Assembly: GCA_947168045.1 (NCBI GenBank) | Contig: CAMVKN010000029.1 | Coordinates: forward strand, 1 to 40,719 | Source of the DNA: an uncultured Prevotellaceae bacterium | GTDB taxonomy: Bacteria > Bacteroidota > Bacteroidia > Bacteroidales > Bacteroidaceae | Direction of reading: 5' to 3' | DNA: 40,719 nt | Shown here: positions 6,871 to 15,940 of the stretch, in pieces | Position numbering within the stretch: position 1 is the first letter of the stretch | How the letters are laid out: the number at the start of each line of letters is the position of its first letter | Translations under genes and position numbers: made by a program | The notes under the pieces: generated by a model | What the model saw: the letters and a program-made list of their open reading frames with translations, nothing else | Told to the model about the DNA's origin: nothing | Database searches by the model: none

Positions 6871-8100
6871 TCACTTCACTTCACCGGTGTTGTCGTTGAA
6901 GTTGACATAGAGCTTATTGCCGGCACTGACCGTCACGCTGTAGTTCTCGGGGTCAGCCTTGTTGCCCTTGTCTGCGGCGTTCTCAGCCCAGTTGTTGGGG
7001 ATGTCGAAGTCGCGGAAGTAAAGCTCGCTGCCCTTGTAGAGTGTGAACTCGGTCTTCCACCAGTCGTAGCCTGGCACCTTGATGTAGGCGCGCATCTCGC
7101 CACCTGCGGTGAAGGCAGGCGATGTCCAGATGCCGTTGGCGTCGGGTTCCATCTTCCAGTCGGCGTTACTGTCGGTCCAGTCACCACCGGCACCGGCGCC
7201 GATGACGTAGGCAGCGGCGGGATGGATGTTGAAGGTGTACTTCACGGCATTGGCACCCACCTCGGCCACCACATGGATGACATACCATCCGGGGTTGCCC
7301 ACCACGATGTTGCCATCGTCGGCTGCGGAGAGGTTGGCGTTGGCCTGGTCGTTGAAGGTCGTCACGGCGTCGTAGCCGCGCCAGTCGCCCTCGGCCTCGC
7401 CCCACTTGAACTGACCGCCGTCGGCAGGGGCATAAACCATGGTGAAGAACTCGCCGGGCGTGCCGTAGATGCCAGCCATGGGCTTCCAGTAGCTCCAGTA
7501 GCCGCGGCTGTCGCCGTTGCCCACGGTGTTGCCCACGATGAAGAGCTTGGTGGGCAGCTCGATGGTCTTCGGTGCCTCAGTGGCGAGTACACTGGGCAGT
7601 GTGATGTAGTTGCTCGACATGACCTCGTCGAGCACGGTGTTGGCAACGTTCACCAGCTGCGCCTTCACCCGCACATAGAGCGGCATGGGCGTGTTGGGGA
7701 ACACATCGTCAGGATGTGCGTTGAGGAAGAGGCTGATGACAGCATCGTTCAGCTCACCGGCGTCGAGCTTGATGGAAGCCTTGTTAGAGGGCGACTCCAG
7801 CTCGTAGTAGTCGGCAAACGAGGGGTCGATGGCCACCTGCGTGAAGTAGTTCACCACGTAGGGCACGCCCTGGTAGTCAGGCTGCGAGCAGGTGATGGTG
7901 AGACTGCCTCCGGCACGCGATGCCGACAGCAGGTCGTAGGTGTTGTTCTGGGCGTTGGCCGGTGTGTTCACCGTAAAGCCCGTGGTGTTCTTATGAAGCG
8001 TCGGATTGCTGTCATCGTCCTTCTCGCAGGCTGTCAGCGTGAGGGCTGCCAGGGCAGCGACGGCGAAGAGTCGTCCGGCTTTGAATATCATCTTGTTCAT
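6871..8100 (-). CDS. susE: SusE-like outer-membrane starch-binding lipoprotein
   Basis: 409 residues starting MNKMIF, with a hydrophobic leader and lipobox TLTAC then EKDDDSNP. The first part (about 35-175) is the SusE-type Ig-like region (GGSLTITCSQPDYQG, FTQVAIDPSF, PLYVRVKAQL); the second (about 180-300) has KLFIVGNTVGNG, and FKWGEAEGDWRGYD, which resembles SusE/F carbohydrate-binding modules; the third (about 300-409) has AYVIGAGAGGDW and WWKTEFTLYKG. Exposed tryptophans in these modules would stack on glucan. It lies between susD and the larger susF-like gene on one transcript. Surface glucan binding that feeds SusCD is known for the family; that starch is the ligand is inferred from the amylase and transporters nearby. 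Confidence 0.82.
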   Translation of the reverse strand: MNKMIFKAGRLFAVAALAALTLTACEKDDDSNPTLHKNTTGFTVNTPANAQNNTYDLLSASRAGGSLTITCSQPDYQGVPYVVNYFTQVAIDPSFADYYELESPSNKASIKLDAGELNDAVISLFLNAHPDDVFPNTPMPLYVRVKAQLVNVANTVLDEVMSSNYITLPSVLATEAPKTIELPTKLFIVGNTVGNGDSRGYWSYWKPMAGIYGTPGEFFTMVYAPADGGQFKWGEAEGDWRGYDAVTTFNDQANANLSAADDGNIVVGNPGWYVIHVVAEVGANAVKYTFNIHPAAAYVIGAGAGGDWTDSNADWKMEPDANGIWTSPAFTAGGEMRAYIKVPGYDWWKTEFTLYKGSELYFRDFDIPNNWAENAADKGNKADPENYSVTVSAGNKLYVNFNDNTGEVK

Positions 8101-8162
8101 AGTGAATGGGTCGTTTAATTGTTTGATTGTTTAGACCTTTAGTCGTTTAGACATCTGACCAG

Positions 8163-9920
8163 TTACTCGGCATAGCCGGGATTCTGCGTCATGTTCTTGT
8201 TGTTGTTGATGTCATCCTGGGGGATGGGATAGATGCGGAAGTGGCTGTCGACCGTCTGTCCGTTGGCCACGCCGCCCTTCCATGCCCAGATGTAGTTCTT
8301 GCCTACGAACATGTTGAAGCGGTTGAGGTCGATGCGGCGGCGACCCTCAGCATAGAACTCACGGCACCACTCGTCGATGAGGTCCTGCTCGGTGAGCTGC
8401 GTCAGGGGTGCTGCGTTGGCACGCAGACGCAGGGTGTTGACATCGGCAATGGCCGTGCCGTCGCCTGTGCGCCACTTAGCCTCGGCGCGGGTGAGGTAGG
8501 CCTCAGCCAGACGCATCAGGGGCACGTCGGTGTCGGGGAACTCGTCGTCGCTGACAGCGCCGCCATCAGAACGGATGTTCTGCCACTTCACCACCGAGAT
8601 GCCGTCGAGGAAGTTGTTGAGCTTGTCGGTAGAGACCTTGCGGATGCCACCACCACAACCGGCATAGAACAGTGCACGGTCGTCGGCTGCGGCGGCCAGG
8701 ATTTCCTCAGTCGAGCCATGCAGCGCCTTGTCAGCGGCAATGCACTCAGCCTCGGTGAAGGCACGCAGCTCTTCCTCGCCCTTCTTGTTCTTGGCAGTAA
8801 TCTTGTTGGCCCACTTGTAGGCGTCGATGTCGTCCTGACTGGTCACACGAGGGATGTTGCCGTCAGCAAAGAACTTGTAGATGAGGTTCGGGCGGGCGTA
8901 GTTACAGCTCCAGCCGTTAGTGGTGCCGGCATAGGGCATGCCTGCTATGCGCATGGAGCTGACCAGATAGTTGGCCGTGGAGTAGTTGGGGGTCTTCTTG
9001 CCGTCCTGACGGATGGGCAGGATGATTTCCTTCATGGCATTGGCGTTGATGTCGTTGTCAGCCATGAACAGCTGTGCGTAGCCGCTGTAGGTCAGCCCGT
9101 TGCTGGGGTTGGTCTTGGGCGTGCTGCTCAGGGCGTAGGGACCGCTGATGAGCTGGTTGCAGTAGTTGATGGCCTTGTCGTAGGCCTTCACGGCACCACC
9201 GGTGTAGACCTCGGCATTGAGGCAGAGACGGGCGTGCAGCATCAGCGCGGCACCCTGGTCTACACGACCGTAGTTGTCGCCGCCATTGAACTGTCCGATG
9301 GGGGCGAGCTCGCTCTCCAGGGCGGTCAGCTCGCTGTCAATCCAGTTGTAGAGCTCGACGCCACCCTTCTCAACGGGCAGGTCGGTCATGGAGTTGTTCT
9401 CGTCCTTGAACGGAGCCTTGTTGAACAGGTCGAGGAAGTACCAGTAGTAGAGTGCACGCAGGAAGCGCACCTCAGCACGGTAGTACTTGTAGTTGGCATC
9501 GGCGGCCTTGTCAGCCGTCTCCTGCAGATAGAAGTTGCAGTTGAGCACGTTGAAGCCCAGACGCTGGTAGGCCCACTGGCAGCGTACGCTGTTGCGGTTC
9601 CAGTAGATGCCCGTTATCTGCGGAATGTCATCGTCGGTCTGCCATGCCCAGTTCAGCTCGTCGGTGGGCAGCTCTTCCAGATTGAACGTCGTGCGGTAGA
9701 ATCCTGACTCACCCTCGTCACTGCTGATGTCGCCCTTGCCGGCAGGTCCCACCTGTCCGGTCATGCCGAGCGTGCCATAGACCTTGGCCAGCAGCCCCAT
9801 GTCGTCGTAGGTGGGCGTCGACTGCGGGTCGATAGATGAGATGTTCAGGTCGTTGGTGCAGGCGGTGGTGCCCACCAGCAGCAGACCTGCAAACGCTGTC
9901 TTAGCAAATATATGTCTCAT
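8163..9920 (-). CDS. susD: SusD-like glycan-binding outer-membrane lipoprotein
   Basis: 585 residues from the ATG at 9918-9920 (MRHIFAK); the TTG four codons upstream is not needed. The leader ends at VGTTAC then TNDLN, a lipobox. Family features follow: the N-terminal helix region with PTYDDMGLLAKVYGTLGMTG, RRxDLNRF-like text near the C-terminus (REFYAEGRRRIDLNRFNMF), the LRLRANA and LTEQDLIDEWCREFYAEG helices, and a closing HFRIYPIPQDDINNNKNMTQNPGY that is characteristic of the RagB/SusD family. SusD caps the SusC barrel and delivers bound oligosaccharide to it. It follows susC by 37 bp in the same operon. Confidence 0.95.
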   Translation of the reverse strand: MRHIFAKTAFAGLLLVGTTACTNDLNISSIDPQSTPTYDDMGLLAKVYGTLGMTGQVGPAGKGDISSDEGESGFYRTTFNLEELPTDELNWAWQTDDDIPQITGIYWNRNSVRCQWAYQRLGFNVLNCNFYLQETADKAADANYKYYRAEVRFLRALYYWYFLDLFNKAPFKDENNSMTDLPVEKGGVELYNWIDSELTALESELAPIGQFNGGDNYGRVDQGAALMLHARLCLNAEVYTGGAVKAYDKAINYCNQLISGPYALSSTPKTNPSNGLTYSGYAQLFMADNDINANAMKEIILPIRQDGKKTPNYSTANYLVSSMRIAGMPYAGTTNGWSCNYARPNLIYKFFADGNIPRVTSQDDIDAYKWANKITAKNKKGEEELRAFTEAECIAADKALHGSTEEILAAAADDRALFYAGCGGGIRKVSTDKLNNFLDGISVVKWQNIRSDGGAVSDDEFPDTDVPLMRLAEAYLTRAEAKWRTGDGTAIADVNTLRLRANAAPLTQLTEQDLIDEWCREFYAEGRRRIDLNRFNMFVGKNYIWAWKGGVANGQTVDSHFRIYPIPQDDINNNKNMTQNPGYAE

Positions 9921-9957
9921 AATTATCTTCAATTTTCAATGTTCGTTGTTCAATAGC

Positions 9958-12900
9958 TTAGAAGTTCAGATTGACACCCACCTGCACACTGAGAGGACGC
10001 GGATAGGGGTTGCGGTCAACACCACTGGCCACCTCGGGGTCGAGACCCTTGTACTTGGTGATGAAGAAGGGGTTCTGCACGGTGCAGAACACACGGCCAC
10101 CCAGGTGCTCGTCCTGCAGCCAGGCGGGGAAGCTGTAGCCCAGGGTGATGTTCGAGCACTTCAGGTAGGAAGCGTTGCGCACGAAGTAGTCAGACAGCCA
10201 GTACTGTGTGCCCTGACCGGTGAAGCCCAGGCTGACGGCCTCGTCGAAGGTGTTGTGGAAGGCCGAGTTGGAGTAGAGACCGGGAGCGCTGATGCTGGCC
10301 ATGTTCGACAGGTGGTCGTAGTAGACATAGTTGCCGAGTGCGGCATGGAAGGCGGCACTGAGGTCCCAGTTCTTGTAGACGAACTTGGTGGTGAGACCCA
10401 TGATGACATCGGCAGCGGGCTTCTTGTAGAAGTAGCGGTCGCCGTCGTTAATCTCGCCGTTGCCGTCACGGTCGACGTACATGCCCTCGATGGGCTTGCC
10501 GTTCTCGTCGTACACCTGCTGGTAGACCCAGAAGGCATTGACGGCCTCGCCCACCTTGTGGGCCTGCACCAGCGTGCTGTTACCGCGCGACACGGTGCTG
10601 CCGGTCTTGATGTAGTAGCTGTCGTCGGCACCGGCGGTGAGAGAGGTAATCTCGTTGTGGTTCCACGACACGTTGTAGCTCAGGTCCCAGGTGAAGTCCT
10701 TGGTGACGATGGGCTTGGCGTTCAGAGAGAACTCCACACCGTAGTTCTCCAGGTCACCGATGTTCTGCTTCACCACCGAGGCGAAGTTGGTACCCACGGG
10801 GATGGTGACGTCGTTAATCAGGTCGGTAGTCTTGCGGTAGTACACATCGGCACTGGCGGTGATGCGGTTGTTCAGCCATCCGAAGTCGAGACCGGCGTTA
10901 TAGGTCGTGGTGGTCTCCCACTTCAGGTCCTTGTTGTAGGCACCCGGACGCAGCGTGTTATAATAGGTATTACCGAAGGGGTACATGGCGTAGGAGTTGC
11001 TGACCACATAGAGGGGTGCATAGCCGAAGTCCAGGCCGATGTCCTGCTGACCGGTCTGACCCCAGCTGAGACGCAGCTTCAGCTCGTTCCACCAGTTGAG
11101 GTTCTTCATGAATGGCTCCTCGCTGATTTTCCATGCCAGGGCGGCTGAGGGGAAGTAGCCCCAGCGGTTGCCGTCGGGGAAGCGCGACGAGGCATCGGCA
11201 CGCATCGTGGCGGTAATCATGTAGCGGTCGAGCAGCGTGTAGTTCAGACGTCCGAAGTAGCTCACCAGCGAATAGTGGGTGGCCCATCCGGTCTCGTCAC
11301 GCGTGCTGGGGTTGTAGGCAGCGCCGGTATAGGGGTCGGTACCCTGGCCTGCGCTCCATCCGTTGCGGTGGAAGTGGCTCTCCTCAGCACCGGCCATGAT
11401 GTCGAAGAGGTGTGCCTCCAGCTCCTTCACATACTGTGCATAGATGTTGGTGGTGATGCTGTACTTGTAGTAGCGCTCCACGCCGTCCCATCCGTAGTAG
11501 TTGTTGCCGTAAGAAGTGGGCAGGATGGTGTTGCGCTCCTTCGAGGCAGTGTACTGTCCGCCGTAGTTGGCATGGATGTGCAGGTCCTCGAAACCGTGAA
11601 TCTTATAGTCCAGCTCCACATTGCCGTTGAAGTCGTTGGCCTGTGCGCGGTCGTTCTGGTTCATCAGCAGGGCCAGCGGGTTCTGCGGGGCGTTGGGGTT
11701 GTTGGTCACCGTCCAGTAGGGGTCGGCAAAGGTAGCGTTGATGAAAGGCTGGTAGAAACCACCGAAAGCATTGTAGTTAGCATCGGTCTTCGACAGATAG
11801 ACCGGACGCGTGGGGTCGATGTCGATGGCAGCGCCAATGGCTCCGCCGGCATTGGCATAGCGGTCCTGCTCGTGCATGAACTTAGCCGAGATGTTCAGGT
11901 TGAGATGGTCGTCGAAGAAGCTCGGAGCCAGGTTGACACCCACATTGTAGCGGTCCATGCTCGAGGTCTTCACGATACCGTTCTGCTGGCTCAGTCCACC
12001 GCTGACGCGATAGGGGATGCCTGCCACTGCACCCGACACCGAGAGGTTGTGGGTCGTGGAGATGGCGGTGCGGAAGATCTGGTCCTGCCAGTCGGTGTCG
12101 TCCGTGCCCAGGTTAGCGGCATTGAGGCCGTCGGGGAACTGGGCCACCAGGGCCTTGTACTCAGCGGCGTTCAGCGTGCTGTACTTCTTGGCGATGGTCG
12201 ACAGGGTGAAGTCGCCATTGTAGGTCACCTGCGGCGTGGTGCTGCCCTTGCGGCCCTTCTTCGTGGTGATGATGATGACGCCGTTAGAAGCGCGGCTACC
12301 GTAGATGGCGGTGGCCGATGCGTCCTTCAGCACGGTGAAGGTCTCGATGTCGTTGGGGTTCACCATGGCCAGGATGTTGCTCATGCCCTTGGCGGTGTTG
12401 CTGGTGTTACTCTCCACGGCCAGACCGTCGATGATGACGAGAGGGTCGTTGTTGGCGTTGAGCGATGCACCGCCACGGATGCGGATCTGGGCACCACCAC
12501 CAGGCGTGCCGCCACCGGTGATGACGTCGACGCCGGCTACCTTACCCACCAGCATGTCCTGTGCGTTGTTCGTGATACCCTTCGACAGCTCGTCGGGCTT
12601 AATGGCCGTCACTGAGCCTGTCAAGTCGTTCTTCTTCACACGGCCATAGCCGATGACCACCACATCCTGCAGCGTCTGCGAGTCCTCATGCAGCGTCACT
12701 TCGACGTTGGGGGCAGCAGCCACGCTGGCTGTCTGGTAGCCGATGTAGGACACGTTGAGCATCTGTCCGGCATTGGCCTTGATTGTGAAGTTTCCATCGA
12801 AGTCGCTGGCCACACCATCCTGGCTACCAGCAACACGGATGGTAGCTCCAATGATGGGTTCACCGGCGGCGTCTTTCACATGGCCTTTCACAGTCATCTG

Positions 12901-12987
12901 CTGCGCAAAGGCCCCTACCGTAAGAAAGAGCCCCAGCAAGAGGGTCATCATCCTTAACGGTAATTGAATGTTTACCTGCTTCATCAT
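9958..12987 (-). CDS. susC: SusC/RagA family TonB-linked outer-membrane transporter
   Basis: 1009 residues with a Sec signal peptide ending GAFAQQ. A CarboxypepD_reg-like domain follows (VKGHVKDAAGEPIIGATI..., DGNFTIKA), then the SusC hallmark QTLQDVVVIGYGRVKKNDLTGSV, the plug (NDPLVIIDGLAV, ILAMVNPNDIETFTVLKDASATAIYGSRASNG), and a barrel ending PLSVQVGVNLNF with a terminal aromatic. It imports oligosaccharides across the outer membrane with SusD as lid, powered by TonB/ExbBD encoded elsewhere. It heads the operon susC-susD-susE-susF-like. Its promoter region is shared with the divergent LacI-type regulator and holds a -7 box but no clear -33 element, which fits control by an activator. Confidence 0.95.
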   Translation of the reverse strand: MMKQVNIQLPLRMMTLLLGLFLTVGAFAQQMTVKGHVKDAAGEPIIGATIRVAGSQDGVASDFDGNFTIKANAGQMLNVSYIGYQTASVAAAPNVEVTLHEDSQTLQDVVVIGYGRVKKNDLTGSVTAIKPDELSKGITNNAQDMLVGKVAGVDVITGGGTPGGGAQIRIRGGASLNANNDPLVIIDGLAVESNTSNTAKGMSNILAMVNPNDIETFTVLKDASATAIYGSRASNGVIIITTKKGRKGSTTPQVTYNGDFTLSTIAKKYSTLNAAEYKALVAQFPDGLNAANLGTDDTDWQDQIFRTAISTTHNLSVSGAVAGIPYRVSGGLSQQNGIVKTSSMDRYNVGVNLAPSFFDDHLNLNISAKFMHEQDRYANAGGAIGAAIDIDPTRPVYLSKTDANYNAFGGFYQPFINATFADPYWTVTNNPNAPQNPLALLMNQNDRAQANDFNGNVELDYKIHGFEDLHIHANYGGQYTASKERNTILPTSYGNNYYGWDGVERYYKYSITTNIYAQYVKELEAHLFDIMAGAEESHFHRNGWSAGQGTDPYTGAAYNPSTRDETGWATHYSLVSYFGRLNYTLLDRYMITATMRADASSRFPDGNRWGYFPSAALAWKISEEPFMKNLNWWNELKLRLSWGQTGQQDIGLDFGYAPLYVVSNSYAMYPFGNTYYNTLRPGAYNKDLKWETTTTYNAGLDFGWLNNRITASADVYYRKTTDLINDVTIPVGTNFASVVKQNIGDLENYGVEFSLNAKPIVTKDFTWDLSYNVSWNHNEITSLTAGADDSYYIKTGSTVSRGNSTLVQAHKVGEAVNAFWVYQQVYDENGKPIEGMYVDRDGNGEINDGDRYFYKKPAADVIMGLTTKFVYKNWDLSAAFHAALGNYVYYDHLSNMASISAPGLYSNSAFHNTFDEAVSLGFTGQGTQYWLSDYFVRNASYLKCSNITLGYSFPAWLQDEHLGGRVFCTVQNPFFITKYKGLDPEVASGVDRNPYPRPLSVQVGVNLNF

Positions 12988-13052
12988 TACATTTTTGGTT
13001 AGTTAATATTGATAAGTGTTATCGTTAGTCGCTTATTTAGGTAATCTGTGTG

Positions 13053-13060
13053 CAAAGTTA
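13053..13060 (-). promoter_or_regulatory. susC promoter -7 box TAACTTTG
   Basis: The minus strand reads TAACTTTG, an exact TAnnTTTG match, 66 bp before the susC start codon. No TTTG is found 19-21 bp upstream. The operator-like palindrome is centred 62.5 bp from its upstream edge. Confidence 0.65.
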
Positions 13061-13114
13061 AGTTTTTTTTGCAGCGCCGTGACATTTTTTTGTATATTTT
13101 TTCGCAGACGCGAC

Positions 13115-13130
13115 GCGTAAACGTTTGCAC
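13115..13130. promoter_or_regulatory. LacI-family operator between divergent susC and lacI-type gene
   Basis: GCGTAAACGTTTGCAC is a near palindrome centred on the CG of AAACGTTT, the form of LacI-family operators. Its centre is 62.5 bp from the susC -7 box and 61.5 bp from the regulator -7 box. With flanks, 17 of 23 positions match a site at 20181-20196 upstream of the amylase. Binding by the neighbouring regulator is inferred. Confidence 0.7.
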
Positions 13131-13183
13131 GATTTCCTGACTATTTATTATTAAGGTTTCGCGCGTAAGTGAAAAGTTTGCAC

Positions 13184-13191
13184 TATCTTTG
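13184..13191 (+). promoter_or_regulatory. Regulator promoter -7 box TATCTTTG
   Basis: TATCTTTG matches TAnnTTTG and lies 26 bp before the LacI-type start codon. No good -33 element is seen at normal spacing. It would drive the regulator-MFS-SemiSWEET unit. Confidence 0.65.
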
Positions 13192-13217
13192 CATGGAAAA
13201 AGGAAACCGGACAAGCA

Positions 13218-14228
13218 ATGATGACAATGAAGGACATAGCCCGCGAGCTGGGCATCTCGGTAGCTACGGTGTCGAGAGCGCTGGCCGGTTCGACACGCAT
13301 CAGCGAGGCACAGCGCCAGCGCATACAGCAGTATGCGCGCGAGCACCATTTCACGCCAAACGTGCTGGCCGAGAGCCTGCGCCACTCCAGGGTGAAGCCG
13401 ATGAAGGTCATCGGTGTCATCGTGCCCGAGCTGGTGCACTACTATTTCAGTACCATCCTCAAGGGCATCGAGGAGGAGGCCGAGCAGCATGGCTACCGCA
13501 TCATGGTGGCACAGAGCGGCGAGCAGTACGAGCGCGAGGTGCGCCTCTGCCAGTCGTTCTATGAGAACAAGGTGTGCGGCATCATCGTCTCGCAAGCCAA
13601 GGACACGCAGCGCTACGAGCACTTCCAGCGACTAATGGACGCCGGCGTGCCCCTGGTGTTCTACGACCGCATCTGCACGGGTGTCAACGCCAGCCGCGTC
13701 GTCGTCGACGACTACATGGGGGCCTTCAATGCCGTCAGCCATCTCATCGACACGGGCTGCCGCCGCATCGTCTTCTATGGCTCGCAGATGAACCTGGAGA
13801 TTTCAAAGAACCGCTTCAACGGCTACAAGGACGCGCTGCTCAGGCATGGCCTGCCCTACGACGAGCACCTCACGCGGCAGTGCGACAACCGTCAGGACGC
13901 GGAACTCATCACCCCCGACTTCTTCGACGGCGACAGCTATCCCGACGCGTTCTTCGCCGTCAACGACGAGACGGCCATCGGCATCCTCTACACCGTCAAG
14001 CGCATGGGGCTGCGGGTGCCTGAGGACATCAGCATCTGCGGCTTCACCAACGGCGAGCGGGCCGTGAGCTGCGACCCGATGCTCACCACCGTCGAGCAGC
14101 GGGGCATACGTGTGGGCGAGGAGGCCGCCAACATCCTCATCGGCCTGGTCGAGGGAAGCCTGCCACAGGGACACGTAGAGAAACGCATCGTGCGCACCAG
14201 GCTCATCCTGCGCGGCACTACGCGGTGA
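13218..14228 (+). CDS. LacI-family transcriptional regulator of the starch locus
   Basis: 336 residues. Residues 4-50 form the LacI helix-turn-helix and hinge region (MKDIARELGISVATVSRALAG, then NVLAESLRHSR). The rest is a periplasmic-binding-protein-like effector domain (VIGVIVPELVHYYFSTILKGIE, CGIIVSQAKDTQ, VPLVFYDRI, VDDYMGAFNAVSHLI, PDAFFAVNDETAIGIL, DISICGFTNGE), of normal family length. It is divergent from susC and followed after 52 bp by the MFS transporter. LacI proteins bind sugar or sugar-phosphate and control adjacent operons. Bacteroides sus loci use the unrelated membrane regulator SusR, so a LacI type here is a different wiring. Sites and spacing at susC and the amylase suggest it can act as an activator. 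The effector is probably maltose or a maltodextrin, not shown by the sequence. Confidence 0.92.
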   Translation: MMTMKDIARELGISVATVSRALAGSTRISEAQRQRIQQYAREHHFTPNVLAESLRHSRVKPMKVIGVIVPELVHYYFSTILKGIEEEAEQHGYRIMVAQSGEQYEREVRLCQSFYENKVCGIIVSQAKDTQRYEHFQRLMDAGVPLVFYDRICTGVNASRVVVDDYMGAFNAVSHLIDTGCRRIVFYGSQMNLEISKNRFNGYKDALLRHGLPYDEHLTRQCDNRQDAELITPDFFDGDSYPDAFFAVNDETAIGILYTVKRMGLRVPEDISICGFTNGERAVSCDPMLTTVEQRGIRVGEEAANILIGLVEGSLPQGHVEKRIVRTRLILRGTTR

Positions 14229-14280
14229 GACGCGGTGGTACACGAGCCACGATTGGACACGAGACAAACCGTGTAAAACC

Positions 14281-15606
14281 ATGACAAACAAAAAAACGTA
14301 TATGAAACAGAAACCTGACTTATCTTTTTGGAAGCTCTGGAACCTGAGCTTCGGATTCTTTGGCGTGCAGATAGCCTTTGCACTGCAGAGCGGCAACGTG
14401 TCGCGTATCTTCCAGACCATGGGTGCCGACCCCACGAGCCTCGGCTTCTTCTGGATTCTTCCACCCCTCATGGGCATGATTGTGCAGCCCATCGTCGGCG
14501 TGGCCAGCGACAAGACGTGGACGCGACTGGGCCGACGCATCCCCTACCTCATTGCCGGAGCCTTCATGGCCGTGCTGGTCATGACGCTGCTGCCCAACGC
14601 CGGACGGCTGAGCGACGTGCTGTGGGTGGCACTGCTCTTGGGAGCACTGCTGCTGATGCTGCTCGACACCAGCCTGAACATGGCCATGCAGCCCTTCAAG
14701 ATGATGGTGGGCGACATGGTAAACGAGAAACAGAAGGGACTGGCCTATGCCCTGCAGAGCTTCCTGTGCAACAGCGGCCAGGTGGTGGGCTTCGCCCTGC
14801 CTTTCGTCATGGCATGGATAGGCTTCAGCAAGGATGCCAGCGAGGGTGTGCCCATGTCGCTGAAGATGGCGTTCTACGTCGGTGCCGCCATCCTCATCGC
14901 CTGCGTCGTCTATACATCGCTGAAGGTGAAGGAGATGCCGCCGAAAGAATATGCCGCCTATCACGGCACCACCGAGGAGCAGCAGAAGGAGAAGGTGAAC
15001 ATCGTGAGGCTGCTGCGCCAGGCGCCTTCCAATTACTGGCGCGTGGCGCTGGTGCAGTTCTTCTGCTGGGCCGCCTTCCAGTTCATGTGGATTCACTCCA
15101 CCGGTGCCGTGGCCGACAACGTGTGGAACACCACCGACGGGCACTCCGCTGATTTCCAGACGGCCTCCGACTGGGTTGGCATCGTCCTTGCCGTGCAGGC
15201 TGTCACCAGCGTGCTGTGGGCCTCGCTGCTGCCTGCCATTGAGCACCGCCTGGGACTGAAGGGGACCTATGCGCTGAGCCTCGCCATTGGCGCCGTTGGC
15301 TTCGTCATGGTGCCCTTCGTCCACGACCAGTGGCTCATGTTCCTACCCTATGCCCTGACCGGCTGCACGTGGGCGGCCATGCTCGCCCTACCCTTCACGC
15401 TGGTGACCAATGCCTTGGAGGGCCGCCCGCACATGGGCACCTACTTAGGGCTGTTCAACTGTGCCATCTGCCTGCCGCAGATTGTGGCCGGACTGCTCAA
15501 CATCGTCATCGTGCCGCTGGTGGGGTCGCAGCCCAACATGCTCTTCGTCTGCGCAGCACTCCTCATAGGTGGCGCGTGCAGCGTCAGCATCATCAAGAAC
15601 GCATAA
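14281..15606 (+). CDS. MFS sugar transporter (SLC45/GPH-like, maltose type)
   Basis: 441 residues, about 12 membrane helices. The start ATG at 14281 gives MTNKKTYMKQKPD; the ATG at 14302 is also possible. The segment VGVASDKTWTRLGRRIPYLIAGA is the loop-2 signature of MFS sugar/cation symporters of the SLC45/GPH type, and NLSFGFFGVQIAFALQ is typical of helix 1. In Bacteroidales such carriers often sit beside starch or maltose genes and bring maltose or maltodextrin across the inner membrane. It follows the LacI-type gene by 52 bp and precedes the SemiSWEET by 18 bp, so one transcript is likely. Substrate is inferred from context. Confidence 0.88.
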   Translation: MTNKKTYMKQKPDLSFWKLWNLSFGFFGVQIAFALQSGNVSRIFQTMGADPTSLGFFWILPPLMGMIVQPIVGVASDKTWTRLGRRIPYLIAGAFMAVLVMTLLPNAGRLSDVLWVALLLGALLLMLLDTSLNMAMQPFKMMVGDMVNEKQKGLAYALQSFLCNSGQVVGFALPFVMAWIGFSKDASEGVPMSLKMAFYVGAAILIACVVYTSLKVKEMPPKEYAAYHGTTEEQQKEKVNIVRLLRQAPSNYWRVALVQFFCWAAFQFMWIHSTGAVADNVWNTTDGHSADFQTASDWVGIVLAVQAVTSVLWASLLPAIEHRLGLKGTYALSLAIGAVGFVMVPFVHDQWLMFLPYALTGCTWAAMLALPFTLVTNALEGRPHMGTYLGLFNCAICLPQIVAGLLNIVIVPLVGSQPNMLFVCAALLIGGACSVSIIKNA

Positions 15607-15624
15607 CATTTAAAAAAAAGCATT

Positions 15625-15909
15625 ATGGAACAGACAACCTTCTACGAGCTGTGCGGCTGGGTGGCCAGTGTGACGATGATTCTGGGCTACTTGCCGCAGG
15701 CCATCCACACCATCCGCACACGCCAGACCGATGGCATCGCACTGCCCACCTTCCTGATGATGGGCATCGGCGGACTCTGCTTCATGCTGCAGGGACTGCT
15801 GCACAAGCCCGACATCCTTTGGGCACTGTTCATCACCAACCTCGTCACCACCACCAGCAGCCTCATCGTCTTCGCCATCAAGGTGTACAACGACTACATA
15901 AAAAAATAA
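15625..15909 (+). CDS. SemiSWEET (PQ-loop) sugar transporter
   Basis: 94 residues with three predicted membrane helices and nothing else: helix 1 with GWVASVTMILGYLPQAIHTI, helix 2 with LPTFLMMGIGGLCFMLQGLL, helix 3 with LWALFITNLVTTTSSLIVFAI. The LPQ in helix 1 is the PQ-loop hallmark, and size and order match bacterial SemiSWEETs, which dimerise to form a sugar facilitator. It lies 18 bp after the MFS transporter, so it is probably controlled by the same regulator. Being a facilitator, it could serve glucose or sucrose uptake or efflux; the direction and sugar cannot be told here. Confidence 0.88.
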   Translation: MEQTTFYELCGWVASVTMILGYLPQAIHTIRTRQTDGIALPTFLMMGIGGLCFMLQGLLHKPDILWALFITNLVTTTSSLIVFAIKVYNDYIKK

Positions 15910-15940
15910 ATAGCAACAAATCTACCATGTTGATTCGGCC

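Noticed and set aside
9811..12615. Long open frames on the plus strand opposite susC (9811-11148 and 11275-12615).
   Set aside because: They are antisense to a clear SusC, rich in Val/Gly/His as expected from complementary GC-rich codons, with no recognisable domain.
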